Source of the DNA: Rhodeus uyekii
Lineage: Eukaryota; Chordata; Actinopteri; Cypriniformes; Acheilognathidae
Reading direction: 5' to 3'
Length of the DNA: 64,000 bases
Assembly: GCA_037043235.1 (NCBI GenBank)
Contig: JAWRVZ010000052.1
Location: 1,363,001-1,427,000 of the forward strand
Each line of letters opens with the position of its first letter. The stretch's first letter is position 1. Below the pieces are notes generated by a model, which saw nothing but the letters and a program-made list of their open reading frames with translations, was not told the DNA's origin and made no database searches. This document shows, piece after piece, positions 22,116 through 34,251 of this stretch. The position numbers and the translations under genes are program-made.

Positions 22116-22779
22116 TGGTTAAATATAGTTCCACCCTAAATGCATTTCTATTTTGGGAAAACAACCCATAAATTAATTACTTTTAGTTTTCTTTGTACAT
22201 TAAGCAATGAATATATGAATAAACACTTGAGCTTTAAGGTTGTTTTGTGTGTAAAAGTTCAAGAGAGACATGGCAACGATTAATTATATTTTAAACTGTC
22301 CAGTGTCATTCACCTCTGCAGTTTGCTTTCATTTTTCCATGCACACTGAAACACACCTGCTCACTGCTTTTCATGCTGACACTTGCTGGTTGAATGAAAA
22401 GCAGCTTTAGCAAAGACAAAGGGTGTGTATCCAGCACATGTTTGACTACTCTCTTTTGTAAACCACCAACGGATCCATGTCACGAGATCCCTACTGTTTA
22501 CCTATCTAGCCCAACAAGTGATGTTTTCTGTGTCCTCACTTATCACTTTTTAAACACTCAAACGCAGCCACATCTATCACTGACTGAATTCTAAATAACA
22601 CTAGAGATATTAATGTGCACAGGTTTTGCTAATGTTTCTCGCTCTGATGTCATAAATGACGATTTTTGCAACTTGGTTCTAAAATAGTCATGTTGGACTT
22701 TTGGATGAGCTTGGAGCAACAAACGTAACATAAACAATCAAGTTCTTTCATTCTCAAGACCAAGAAAATCCTGTCTTTG
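22116..22779. other. Unassigned
   Basis: No gene or repeat recognised with confidence. Confidence 0.4.
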
Positions 22780-23334
22780 TTAGAAGTCTAGCCAGAGGAG
22801 CATTGCAATAATCAAGCCTGGAAATGACGTGGCCTGTATGAGAAGTTGTGTATAGCAAACCTGAATGACTAAGCTGTCTTTGTGATGTGGTCTTTGAAAG
22901 TCAGTAGGTCCTCAAAGATTACTCCAAGATTTCTGTCTGACCATGATGGGGTAATCGTTGATGGTGAAGTCGTGCTGAAGAGTCAGATTACAGGGAAGAC
23001 AAGAAGCTCTGTCTTTTCCAGGTTGAGTTGCAGGTGATGTTTTTTCATCCATGCTGAGATGTCCACCAGACAGCTTAAGTTTTGTGCGGCTTGTGGCGAG
23101 CAAGGCGGGGTCTGGGGGCCGTGAGAATTATTGAGAAAGAGCGTCACCTGTGAGCCACCGGTCTCGAGTTTCACGGAGACTGCGTGCCTGTATGATGGGA
23201 CCCAGTGATGTAGTGTATTTGGAGAAGAGGAGTCCAAGAACTGAACTCCGAGGAACCCCAGTGATCAATTGACATGCTTTGGAGATCTTCCCACTCCAGG
23301 CAACCCTGAAAGACATACCTGTGAGAAAAGACTC

Positions 23335-25077
23335 AAGTTCAAGTTTTTTATTGTCACATTACCAAAGCACATGTGCCTTGGTAAGTGAAATTCTTGGGAG
23401 CATGCTCCAGAAATTTTCAGAAACAGTTAATATAACCATACAAACTTCAACAGGTAAAATGTGCAATGTGCACATACATAGTCAGTACACACAGTGTACT
23501 ATTGGCATGCTTACAGTTAGTGCTACACTACACATTATACTCAGAATATACATACAGTTAACATCACATTACACTATACATTGTTTACGCAATTACACAG
23601 AATATACACACTACATTATTGACATATATACACATACAAATAAAAATGCTGAAGTGCCACAGATTGTATGTGAACTGGAAAGAAATGTGATGGATGTGCC
23701 TCATGTAACAGGTAGAAGTTAAATGCAGTGTGTGTGTATATAGTGCAGTGTTGACTAAAGTCAGGTGTGGTGTGTGGTATGCCTTATTGTGGGGGTATGC
23801 TGTAGGGTGTATTAGTTTGGAATGTTTAGTAATCTAATAGCCTGTGGGAAAAAGCTGTCCCTAAGTCTATTAATGTGGGATCGGATGCTGCGGAGACGTC
23901 TTCCTGAGGGTAGTAGAGAGAGCAGTCTATGGGACGGGTGGCTGGAGTCACTGGTGATCCTCCGGGCTTTCCTTATAAACCACCTGGTGTAGATGTCCTG
24001 AAGGGAGGGAAGCTCACCTCCAACAATGTGGCTGGCAGTTCGCACGGCCGTCTTCAGAGCTTTACGGCTGCCAGCGCTGCTGTTTATGAACCAGGCCGTG
24101 AGGATGCTCTCTATAGTGGAAATGTAGAATAATCTGAGGATTCTGGGACTCATTCTAAACTTCCTCAGTCGTCTCAGGAAGAAGAGGCGTTGATGTGCAG
24201 TGTGTGTACAGTCCAGGTGAGATCCTCGCTGATGTTAACGCCGAGGAACTTAAAGCTGCTTACCCGCTCCACAGGTGTCTTGTTGATGGTGATGGGTTTG
24301 TGTTCTCGGCTCTGTCTCCTGAAATCCACCACCAGCTCCTTGATCTTGTCGGTGTTGAGTGAGAGGTGGTTCTCCTGACACCATTTAGTCAAAGTGCTTA
24401 CCTCCTCTCTGTAGGCCGTTTCATCATTGTCGGTGATCAGGCCTATCACCGTTGTGTCGTCGGCGAATTTGACGATGACGTTGGAGCTGTGTGTGGCTGT
24501 ACAGTCATGTGTGTACAGGGAGTACAGGAGTGGGCTGAGGACACAGCCCTGAGGAGCACCAGTGTTGAGGGTCAGCGGGGATGATGTTTTGTTGCCCATT
24601 CTGACCACCTGACTTCTGCCTGTCAGGAAGTCCAGGATCCAGCTGCACAGAGATCTGTTTAGTCCCAGATTCTGGAGCTTCGAAACAAGTGTAGTGGGCA
24701 CTATGGTGTTAAAAATGCAGAGCTGTAGTCCACAAACAGCATTCTCACATAGGTGTTCCTGTTTTCCAGGTGGGAGAGAGCAGTGTGTAGGGTGAAAGCA
24801 ATAGCGTCATCTGTAGAACGGTTACTACGATACGCAAATTGTAGTGGATCCAGTGAGGGAGGCAGCACAGAGCAGATGTAGTCTCTGACGAGTCTCTCAA
24901 AACACTTGCTGTAAATGGGTGTGAGAGCTACGGGCCTCCAGTCATTTAAGCAGGTGGTTTTGCTTTTCTTTGGTATGGGCACAATGGTGGACTTTTTGAA
25001 GCACGAGGGAACCACAGACAGACAGAGGGAGAGATTGAAAATGTCTGTGAAGACACCGGCTAGTTGGAATGCGCATG
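23335..25077 (-). pseudogene. CR1/Rex1-like LINE, 5'-truncated, nested in the L2 copy
   Basis: On the minus strand: KSTIVPIPKKSKTTCLNDWR, RPVALTPIYSKCFERLVRDY, PLQFAYRSNRSTDDAI and LFVDYSSAF (palm motif A), then NTGAPQGCVLSPLLYSLYTH, VKFADDTTVIG (motif C) and LSLNTDK. The C-terminal part at 24,153-23,812 has SPRILRLFYISTIESILTAW. A frameshift just after SSAF at about 24,701-24,720, and another near 24,160-24,180, break it. The 3' tail contains TTTTTTATTGTCACATTACC. The endonuclease domain is absent. Its boundaries are set by rejoining the L2 reading across ACTC (23,331-34) and CTCGAACC (25,078-85). Confidence 0.8.
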
Positions 25078-25294
25078 CTCGAACCAGAGAAGTGGATTTC
25101 CTGTGATGCCCAGTGACGAGAGGGTGAACAGAAGGAACTGATGATTCACAGTGTCAAAGGCAGCAGAGAGAGCCAAGAGAGTGAGAACTGATGATTGGGA
25201 ATCAACTTTTGCAATCTTTAGGGCTGACAGTAATCCAGTCTTGGCTAAATGGCTGTTCTTAAAACCAGACTGGTTTACTTTCGATTGGTTACTC

Positions 25295-26101
25295 CAGCGC
25301 CTCCGTTAACGGGCGTCCGGGCGTAATTTACGTCCGAAAATCGCCAGCGTACGCCGAAATTTTAAGTTCAGGAAGTCCGCGGGACGTCCTGTTTAATGGT
25401 TTTACGCCAGATCACAGAGCGCTCGACATACATGTGCATTGCAAAGTGACCAAATGCATTGTAAATCACCACATGCGCCGTAGGCGTGTATGCTAAGCGA
25501 CTCCATTGATAAGGACACAGCAGGTCACTTAATCTCTTTCGCCATACAACTCCTGTCAAGATGTACACTAGTGATGTAACTATGGTAATTCCCGCGAACT
25601 ACTGAAACTCCGCCTACTGCGGGGATCGCGAAAGCCATCAGCGAGAGCTATGGCCATAAACTAATTGATTATTATGCACAAACGTGCGGGGATCGCGAAA
25701 CTGTGAGAGATGTGTTATATTGACGGGTAAACTTTCCCGAAACTCCCCAAAATAGCCTGGTTATCTGTGCATGATACGGAATGCTCCTAACCCACCAACT
25801 TAAATTTATGTGAAATTGTATGACAGTGTGTTTTTCATGTATGTGTTGTTCCTGTTAAATAAATATTTCTGCAAAACTCATCCAAAACTCATAAGTATTT
25901 GTTACTTTAACCCTCTAGTATCTTTTCTAGTATATTTTATATGTAACAGGCATAAAATTATTGTGCTTTACGACGTAGTAGTACTGTAACAGGGACTTCC
26001 AAAAATAATACCTGGGACTTCCAAAGATAATACATGGGACTTCCAAAAACTAACATCTGGAAGTCTGGACTTCCAAAAAAAAAATCTTAGTGGAAGCGCT
26101 G
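25295..26101. mobile_element. Nonautonomous DNA element with 6-bp target duplication
   Basis: Ends CAGCGCCTCCGTTAA and, complemented, CAGCGCTTCCACTAAG form short inverted repeats. TTACTC occurs immediately on both sides (25,289-94; 26,102-07), and the L2 reading continues across it. The inner sequence near 25,990-26,090 repeats GGGACTTCCAAAA four times. No transposase. A 6-bp duplication is not typical of Tc1, hAT or piggyBac, so the superfamily is open. Confidence 0.7.
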
Positions 26102-26355
26102 TTACTCTATGATAGGAAAGATGACATCTGGTTTAAAACAGTGCATTCAAGTGTTTTTGCTATGAATGTTAGGAGAGAGACATGTCTGTAATTATTTGCA
26201 AGTGATATTTTAATGTGAGTTTTTTAAGCAATGGGATTACCTGAGCCTGCTTGAAAAGAGAAAGTGCCGTGTGGAGAGAGGTGTTGTTGATTTGAGTGAG
26301 TGCTGTTAAAAGTGTAGGAGAGATGGCTTGCAGAAGGTGTGATCAGATCTAAAGG

Positions 26356-27124
26356 TGTCACGGCTTCTGAACAGGAAAGAACCCAAATGTGATTTATTTA
26401 CAAGACAGTAGACAAGGCACAAGACCATTAACTGTAGGGGACCGAGGGCCAGAGACCAGGAGTCAGAAGTGCAGTCAATAGAAGACATTTTAGTGAAGTT
26501 TAATTTGCAGTTTCATCAGCAGAAGCTTCAAGTCTCACAAGGAGTTTGTAAGCCGCCTCATATACAATAACATTGTTACAGCAATTATACTCTAACAGAG
26601 GGTGCTAACTACGTCAATGATGACGGTTACGATCATGGAGAAGGTTGATTGGTGTTTGTTCAGGATGACAGAGGAGAGAGTTGAATGCTTTGAAGAGTGT
26701 GTGAGAGTTTGAGGCGCAATTGATCTTGGTGTGGAAATGCGAAGATTTAGCAGCATAGACTTCAGTAGAAAAGGTCAGATGGGTCTTTTGATTTGCACTA
26801 TTTTCTAAATTAATAAAGTAAATTGATTCAATTAAATAAACTTTTTCAAAAAGAGACTCAGCTAATATTATGTTGCCAACCTACGATAGCGTGACATACA
26901 GTTCCTCCATATATGCATTTTCAAGAGTTCATGCTCACAAATAATTAGACAGCGTAGAACATTATGTATATTTGGTGTGCTGTCCGGGGGAGATCCAAAC
27001 TGAGAATGTGGCCCCGACCCAGAGTACCCCCCCCATATCCTTGGCTGGAATAGTAACTCTGAGAGATAGAGAGTCAGGGTGGCGGAGGGATGCAGAACAG
27101 ACTGTTGAGGAATAGAGGTGAGAG
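26356..27124. other. Mixed repeat debris
   Basis: 26,356-26,630 begins GTCACGGCTTCTGAACAGGA, which resembles the edge of an LTR, but no second edge is clear. 26,640-26,800 may be a further piece of the L2 LINE. Nothing coding. Confidence 0.35.
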
Positions 27125-27125
27125 G

Positions 27126-27157
<32 letters not shown>

Positions 27158-27176
27158 GTGTGTGTGTATATATATA
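27125..27176. repeat. (CTAT)n, (TG)n and (TA)n microsatellite
   Basis: Three simple repeats in succession, ending in TATATA at the left target site of the family A element. Confidence 0.9.
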
Positions 27177-27317
27177 CAGTGGAGTTCTGTTATGTCGACG
27201 GCGTCGGGGGTCGGGAAAAAGCATCGAGATAACCGTTTCGCAAGATAACCCATACATCATTTTATCGGCATCCGTCCGTCTTCAAGAGACGATGGTGTAG
27301 CTTCCAGGTCTGGTGGT

Positions 27318-28382
27318 CTATCTGCACCTTCGCGAATGGCTGAAGAGTCCGATCCTGGAGTGACAGTCTCTGTTGCACTTTCTGCAGGTGAATGCTGATG
27401 TTTGCTGAGGCTGTTCTTGATTTGCCTTCCTTCTGGATCTCTTTGCAGTGAGGTTTGTGTTTCTCACCTCCTCGGCTTTCTGAGCACCCCGTCTGACAGC
27501 AAGACGCCAGGCGGACCGATCGTCAGCACAGCTCTCCCAGTTATTTATGTTGATACTGGCCATCTTCATGTCCTTTTTGCAGACATCTTTGTAGCGCAGA
27601 CGTGGCCTTCCGGTCAATCGTTTACCTTCTGCTAGCTCACCATACAGCAGGTCCTTGGGTATACGGCCAGGATCCATTCTCCTAACATGGCCGAGCCAGC
27701 GAAGGCGCCTCTCGCTGAGGATGGAGAACATGCTATTCATGCCGGTGCGTTCCAGAACCTCTGAGTTGGGCATTTTGTCTTGCCACTGTATACGCAAAAT
27801 GCGCCTCAGGCATCTCAGGTGGAAGCTGTTGAGTTTCCTCTCGTGCCTCGCGTAGGCAGTCCATGCCTCGCTGCTGTAGAGGAGTGAGCTGAGCACGCAG
27901 GCCTGGTAAACGCGCAGTTTGGTCTTTTCAGTGAGGTTGCGGTTGTTCCAGACCCTCTGATTCAGTCTGGCCATAACAGCTGATGCTTTGGCAATCCGGC
28001 TGTTCACGTCAGTATCAACAGAGAGTGAGTTGGAGATGGTGGATCCGAGATATATGTAGTTCTCAACGACTTCCAGCTTGTACCCATCGATGGCAATGGT
28101 GGGAGGTGAGTCTGCTTCCTGCGCCATTACGTTTGTCTTCTTCAGACTGATGGTCAGTCCGAACTCCTTGCAGGCGTGGGAGAGGCGACATACCAGTTGC
28201 TGCAGTCCATCTTCCGAGTGTGATGTCAAGGCTGCATCGTCCGCAAAGAGCAATTCACGGATGATAACCTCTGTGACTTTAGTCTTAGCTCGGAGACGGG
28301 CGATATTGAACAGCTTGCCATCAGTCCTGGTGTGAATATACACACCCTCACTGCAGTCCTTGAAGGCGTACTGGAGGAGCAT
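27318..28382 (-). pseudogene. LINE reverse transcriptase, C-terminal part and zinc finger
   Basis: 354 codons continuing the polymerase. RELLFADDAALTSHSEDGLQ carries the catalytic FADD box (28,236-28,247); then ISLKKTNVMAQEADSP, YIYLGSTISNSLSVDTDVNS and ERRLRWLGHVRRMDPGRIPK. The C-terminus CRKCNRDCHSRIGLFSHSRR has Cys-x2-Cys spacing and His residues of a single nucleic-acid-binding finger. The Met start is internal; the real start is in the upstream frame at 30,663 before the deletion. No other stop interrupts it. Confidence 0.85.
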
Positions 28383-30663
28383 GGAGAAGAAGATGGCATT
28401 GCTTTACTCCACTGCTGACTGGGAAGGCCTCCGATGTTGCACCGTTAAAGCACACTGTGCTGTGCATGTTCTCGTGGAATGATCTTATGATGGTCAACAG
28501 TCGAGGAGGGCAGCCGATCTTCTGCAAGAGCCTGAAGAGTCCACTCCGGCTGACCAGGTCAAACGCCTTGGTCAGGTCTATGAACGCAATGTAGAGGGGC
28601 ATCTGCTGCTCACGACACTTCTCCTGTAGCTGTCGTAGTGAGAAGATCATGTCTACAGTTGACCGGCCTGCTCGGAAACCACACTGGGACTCTGGATAGA
28701 CGCGGGAGGCTAGGATCTGCAAGCGCGCCAGGGTGACACGGGCAAAAGCCTTTCCAACGATGCTGAGGATGGATATGCCTCGGTAGTTGTTGCAATCACT
28801 GCGGTCTCCTTTGTTCTTGTACAGAGTTACAATGTTTGCATCTCGCATGTCCTGGGGAATGTGTCCTTGTCCCCAGCAGAGACAGAGGAGTTTGTGCAGG
28901 GGTTGGAGTAGTGCTGGTTTCCCGATCTTAAGGACTTCAGGAGGGATGCCATCACTCCCAGGGGCCTTCCCACAAGCAAGGCAGTCGATTGCTTTTCTGA
29001 GCTCTTCCAGGGTGGGTGGTATATCTAGATCCTCCATGACTGGCAGGTCTGGGATGGAATCTAAGGCGGTGTCGGTAACAACGTTTTGGGTTGCATACAA
29101 CTCAAGATAGTGCTCAACCCAGCGCTGCAGCTGCTTCCCCTGGTCTTTAATGACGTCGCCACTCTTGGACTTGAGTGGGACAATCTTGTAGGTGGGTGGG
29201 CCTGTTGCCTTCTTAATTCCCTCATACATGCCCCTTGCATCGCCGGTTTCGGCAGCTACTTGTATACTGTTGCAGAGTTTCAGCCAGTAGGTGTTAGCGC
29301 AGTGGCGGGCGGTCTGCTGTGCATTTTTCTTGGCAGTCCTGAGGGCTTGTAATGTTTCAGGGCTAGGCGCAGCCTTATAAGCCAGAAGGGCTTTCCTCTT
29401 TGCCTCAGTCATGGGCTTCATCTCCTCCCAGTTAGCCTCATACCAGTCGGTGTTTTTTCTCTCCTTCTTTCCGTAGGCATTAATGGCTGAGTTATACACA
29501 GCATTTCGGAGGTGGGACCACTTGGAGTCGATGGTGTCACCAGATGTCTCTTGGGTGAGAGCCTCATGAAGCTTGCAGATGAACTGCTGTGTCTTCTCTG
29601 GGTTGCTTGCACAGAAGATGTTGATGCGTGGGCGTCCCTTCTTCTTGGTGTGGTGCAGTTTCTTGGGTAGTATTCGTACCTTGCTGGCCACAAGGGAGTG
29701 GTCCGTGTCGCAGTCGGCACTGTGGTAGCTGCGGGTGAGAAGGACGCTAGCTAGTTCCACACGCCTGGTGATGACGAGATCTAGCTGGTGCCAGTGGCAG
29801 GAACGAGGGTGTCTCCATGACACCTGGTGGATCTCCTTGCATTTGAAAAATGTGTTTGTCACACATAGACTGTGGGAGCAGCACATCTCCAGCAGTCGCT
29901 GACCATTTTCATTGATCTTACCCCTTCCGTGCGAGCCGAGACAGGTGGGCCATGCCTCGTAATCAGCTCCCACTCTCGCATTGAAGTCTCCTAGTAGGTA
30001 GAGACCCTCAGTACTGGGGATATTGGATATTGCTTGATCCAGAGCCTCGTAGAAGTGATCTTTTTCTTCTGGGTTTGAGCAAAGGGTCGGGGCGTACACG
30101 CTAAGGATGTTGACTGGACCTGACGATGTTTGCAGCCGAAGAGCAAGGATCCTCTCAGTACCTGATGATGGAGGCTCGATGAAGGTGACGAGTGTGTTCT
30201 TTACAGCGAAGCCGACACCGTGCTGTCTAGGTTCATCCGAGGGCTTTCCTTGCCAGAAGAAAGTGTATTTGGCTTCCGTGATGGTACCACTGTCAGCCAG
30301 TCGGGTCTCTTGAAGACAAGCAATGTCAACATTCAATCGGGAGAGTTCTCTGTCAATGACGGCAGTCTTTCGTGCATCGTTGACCTGCTGCAGGTCAGTG
30401 TTGAATCCAGGACACAAGGTCCTGACGTTCCAGCTTGCGAAACGAAGTGCTGGAGTCTTCTTTCTTCTTTGTATCTTGCCTGGTGCAGAGTTTGTGGCCT
30501 GCTTGTCGAGATAATTCTCTAAGCTCCACGCACCCAGTGAAGCAAGCAGGCCATGGCGGGACAGCACCTTATTGACTGGGGGCTGCCCAGCTTGAGGCGG
30601 GCGGTAGCTGTCCAATGAGACATAACGATCTCTCCCACCGTCGAAAGCGGCCCCTGGCGCCAA
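28348..30663 (-). pseudogene. LINE endonuclease and N-terminal reverse transcriptase
   Basis: 771 codons. Residues about 72-310 form an apurinic-type endonuclease: FASWNVRTLCPG, ACLQETRLADSG, YLLGDFNARVGADY, and CDTDHSLVASKV with the catalytic D-H. From about residue 545 reverse transcriptase motifs follow: CGKAPGSDGIPPEVLK, RDANIVTLYKNKGDRSDC, YRGISILSIVGKAFARV, ESQCGFRAGRSTVDMIF and YIAFIDLTKAFDLV (motif A). After VSSGVKQ the frame runs into unrelated residues and stops: the expected GC-x-L-P-block is missing, apparently by a deletion of about 25-30 nt that also changes frame. The endonuclease looks intact, the polymerase does not. Confidence 0.85.
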
Positions 30664-31344
30664 GCTCTACGCCAATCGAGCTACGGCTTAGAACCGGTAG
30701 ACTGCAGCTTCCCGTGTTGTGCCGACGCCTTATGACGACGCTGGAGTGTCCTCTCCAGTGGAGCTACAAAGCCTGGGCAGGCTAAAATGGAGAATCAGCT
30801 GTTGCCCATGCAGCAGACCCCCCCTCTCCACACAGCTGGTGGACCCAAGGGAACAACAAATGTCGATACAGCTTGGTACCAACTGCATCGCAGGAGTTGC
30901 CGGACTGACGTTGAAGTCAATGTCAAACCGCCTTTGGGACTCCGTCTCCAGATTTTCTGTCGGGGTTTACTCCCTTAGCCTTACCCGTGAGTGGGTATAG
31001 CCACAAGGCAGTGGAGGTTTGGGATCAGAGTTTTCCTTCTCCTAGATGAGCTACCACCCAAGGTTTACGAGCCCCATCTGCCCGAAGCAACTGGTTTTAA
31101 GGCGCCAGTGGCCCGCCTGCACCCCTTCTCCTGTCAGTGAAAACATGGTCCGCCGGACTTAGAAGCTAAGCCACTCACGAAGGCCAGGAGCTGGATTTTA
31201 GTTGACAGAGGCAATAAGAGACGCAAGCCATATGGGGCACTTCTAGAGGAGTGGGGAGCTTGTCTCCCACTCCCACCCCGGCAATGTCAACCTTGGACCA
31301 CAACCCATACATCATATATTACATATATTAACATACAACCCATA

Positions 31345-31640
31345 CATATATATTACCGATTTCCCCACATATAACCCTCAGATGCAGATAATCCGTACAC
31401 AGTGCTTGTGCGCGAAATTCACGCAATAAGAAAGCAATAAGAAAGTCAGAATTAGAAGAAAAAGAAAGAAAAAAACAGTCTCTCGCTCGTCCCTTTAAGA
31501 GAAGAGCCCGCCTTCATGGCAGCACAGCCAATAACGCTTTCTTGCATGATTGACAGGTCAGACAGCCAATCAGCGCAGCTGTCAGAGTGACGGTGGTGGA
31601 CGACCTGTCAGCTGCCTGTCAGCCTGTCAGCCCAAAGATA
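31345..31640 (-). mobile_element. Fragment of the 336-886 repeat family
   Basis: Reverse-complement similarity to the element at 336-886, for example TGATTGACAGGTCAGACAGC and AGAGAAGAGCCCGCC. Truncated and nested in family A copy 2. Confidence 0.6.
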
Positions 31641-31653
31641 AACAACCCTCAAG

Positions 31654-31740
31654 ACAGTGTTTTTCAACTAGTGTGCCGTGAGAGATTGTCAGGTGTGCCG
31701 CGGAAAATTATTCAATTTCACCTAATTTTTCTAAAAAACA
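31654..31740. mobile_element. hAT-like element end
   Basis: CAGTGTTTTTCAACTAGTGT followed by GCCGTGAGAGATTGTCAGGT and GCCGCGGAAAATTATT resembles the widespread hAT-type end CAGTG-TTTTTCAAC. Only one end is recognisable; no target duplication seen. Confidence 0.45.
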
Positions 31741-32812
31741 CATTTTGAGCGGCTGCAAGCGGCAATGGTGCACGTCTGTAGTGATGTTACGTCTGACACC
31801 GACGCTCCGAAGCTTCAAACTCGAACGAGCTTTGCAATGAACCACTGCTTCGGAGCCTGTATCATTACGTCACTAGTCACGTGAAAATGACGTTTGAAGC
31901 AAACACACTGCTTCACTCCGGCAGTGAACACCTGACTGCTCTGACAGCCCGATTCAGTGTTGACGGGTTTGAAACCTGCCGGTTGTATTTCTTATAAAAG
32001 TGAAACCAAACCGTGGGTTGTAGTAAGAGAAAGAAAAATTTAAATGTATTGATGTACATGATGTAAATGAGAAAAACGAGATTAAATGAGAATGTAGATG
32101 CTCGTGTTTTGGTGTTTTTTTACACAACAGTGTTGCCGCGATTTGTTTGATGAAGCGATCGGTTGAAATGTTCAGAGTCTCATAGTCATCCAGCACGGTC
32201 CGCATTTGATTCTTAATCCCCGAACCACTTGCTTCTGTTTAACCGCTGCGCTCTCTCCACAAATCACTTTGAAGACAATGTTGTGCCTCTTTTTGAAACG
32301 ATTCAGCCACCCCGGATTTGCTTTAAAGTCAAGTCAAATTCTTTGCAGCAAGAATGTCCGCCTTCTCCATCAGCAAGGGACCATTGACGGGAAGGTTTGT
32401 TGTTCGTGTATTTGTGAACCACTGAAACACTGCATCGTCGACATCTTTGAGATTGATTGTCCAGTTTTCTCTTAACACCTCCAAACATTTTTAGAAGAAA
32501 AAAAAACACAGAATACCTGCAGTGTGTTATCCCTCAGATCAACGTGAGTGAACTGTCATTGAAGTGAGCGCGCGCTGCACCTGCAACGCAAACTCAGCGA
32601 ACGAGGTACGCTCATGAGTCACGAAATACCCATGTGAAGTGGATAATTTGTCTCTCATTTATGCTCGAGATACTAGATTTTGGCAACATTAAGAAATCGA
32701 CATAACCCACAAGAAAATACTGAGACAAATAGGGAGTTTGGCGGTTCCACTTCAAAATCGTCGACATAATAGTATTGGCGAGTTAACCATGACTCGAGAT
32801 AAGTGAACTCCA

Positions 32813-32815
<3 letters not shown>

Positions 32816-32849
<34 letters not shown>
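32816..32849. repeat. (TA)n microsatellite
   Basis: Pure TA run starting at the target site of family A copy 2, which may have been the insertion target. Confidence 0.95.
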
Positions 32850-32852
<3 letters not shown>

Positions 32853-34246
32853 GCTGACTCAAACGAAAATACAACTGCAACAGACAAGACTGGACAACTT
32901 AGAACAGAAACTTAAATTCAAGAGACAAACAATCTCAGCAACTTTAATCACACACGGCTGAACAGAATGACGAATCTCATCCAGGACAACAAGCTGATAA
33001 CAAAGTCAATGTGATGTGTATTAAATAGCTAACCATATTTTATCTGAAATGCAGGTTACTTGATGAATTAAATACATGTCAAACTTGCAATTTTTTTAAA
33101 TACAGTACTATGCTGTATATAACACCTTGGAAATGTCATGTCAGCCACTGTTTCCATGTTTAGACCGTGTATTTGCAGAACATATGTCCACAGAGAGTAA
33201 ACAAAAAGGATGACAAAAGAATGACACAGTTCCAGTATGACCAGAGACAGAGTTTGTTACAGGGCTACTTGCTCTTGCTTTACTAATTGTAATAATAAGA
33301 TATTTATGCGTAATGTTGACTTGTTTGATGTTTTGATCCTATGCATATGCTAATGACTCTGATTACTGCCTTCTGAACAGTCATAATCTCCCCACTGTGC
33401 TCTGTGCTGATTACAGTTTCATTTCAATACCATGACTTATTAATGTTGCACCAACCATTCAGTGCTTGGTGGACAAAGGGATTATGTAAATGTAGGTTCA
33501 CAATGTCTTGTATGCGGAAAATAAATGGTGAATCTGACTGTTCTGACTTTTGTGTGCAGATAACAACAATAGGCTCATCGGACAAACATGCATTGACCTA
33601 CATTTTTGCAAAACTCCAAAACTGTACAGACTAAACCGTACAACCGTACATGATAGTTTTTGAAATGAACACTAGGGACTGTAAAACAAAGAACTTTTGT
33701 TTGTTTTCAACCAAATTATGATTAAAGGGAAATATAATTGATTATTAAAGACTTATTTTTGGACGTTTTACCTGTGCAAACTAAGACATTTTGTTTACAG
33801 TTTGCGTCACATAAACCGCAACCATATATATGGCTTTTTTTGATGTAGTAAGCTTAATCAGTTGCTCACCTGTACTCTCAATGTAGTGCTCAGCATTAAC
33901 CTTTAAGCGCCACTGATCGCACATTTGAAAGTGTGTAAAAAATATTGTGAAATTAGCAAGAAGCAATTTAGTTTAATTTACCTCACTTTCTGCACTGACT
34001 TGTACTACTTTTAAGATGTCTACATTTCTAATGATCTTCGTTGATGTAATAAAATATTATTTAAGGATAATTTTGAGTTATAAATTCATATCACTCATTC
34101 CTTTGTCACATGTGTTCACAGTTCACTTAATCAGTGAGTAGATCAGAAAGGGGTAAAAAGTACTTTTCTTCGTTTTGGGATAACTAGCTACAAGAGATAC
34201 AACAACGTTTAATTTTGAAAAAAAAAGCAAGCTCCGAAGAAACAAA
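32850..34246. other. Unassigned AT-rich sequence
   Basis: No exon, RNA or repeat family recognised. Confidence 0.4.
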
Positions 34247-34251
34247 TATAC

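Larger units (their letters stand above)
22780..26355 (-). mobile_element. L2-like LINE in three pieces (host of two nested elements)
   Basis: Pieces: 26,355-26,108 (TLFSFKQAQVIPLLKK-type segment), 25,288-25,078 (KTGLLSALKIAKVDSQSSVL, LSAAFDTVNHQFLL, LGITGNPLLWFE) and 23,334-22,780 (SFRVAWSGKISKACQLITGV, YTTSLGPIIQA, ISAWMKKHHLQLNLEKTELL). In order on the minus strand they form one reverse transcriptase of the fish L2 type, broken by the insertions at 23,335-25,077 and 25,295-26,101 and by stops. It may continue to about 26,800 beyond an unclassified insertion at 26,356-26,630. Confidence 0.75.
27261..31301 (-). mobile_element. APE-type LINE, near full length, 14-bp target duplication
   Basis: The 14-mer AACCCATACATCAT lies on both sides (27,247-60 and 31,302-15), giving exact borders. 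The element is 4,041 bp with a leader of about 640 bp (31,301-30,664), an endonuclease-reverse transcriptase ORF now in two frames (30,663-28,348 and 28,382-27,318) and a very short 3' end. The general layout (single ORF with N-terminal APE and C-terminal zinc finger) matches the elements whose ORFs are often annotated as craniofacial development protein 2-like; clade assignment (RTE-like or other) is not certain. Confidence 0.85.
27177..32815. mobile_element. TA-flanked DNA element, family A, copy 2, greatly expanded
   Basis: Left end CAGTGGAGTTCTGTTATGTC, right end GATAAGTGAACTCCACTG, with TA on both sides (27,175-76; 32,816-17). The right 60 bp is nearly the same as copy 1. Its 5.6-kb length comes from insertions: a LINE at 27,261-31,301, a piece of the 336-886 family at about 31,345-31,640, and a hAT-like end at 31,654-31,740. 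No transposase of its own is visible. Confidence 0.75.
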
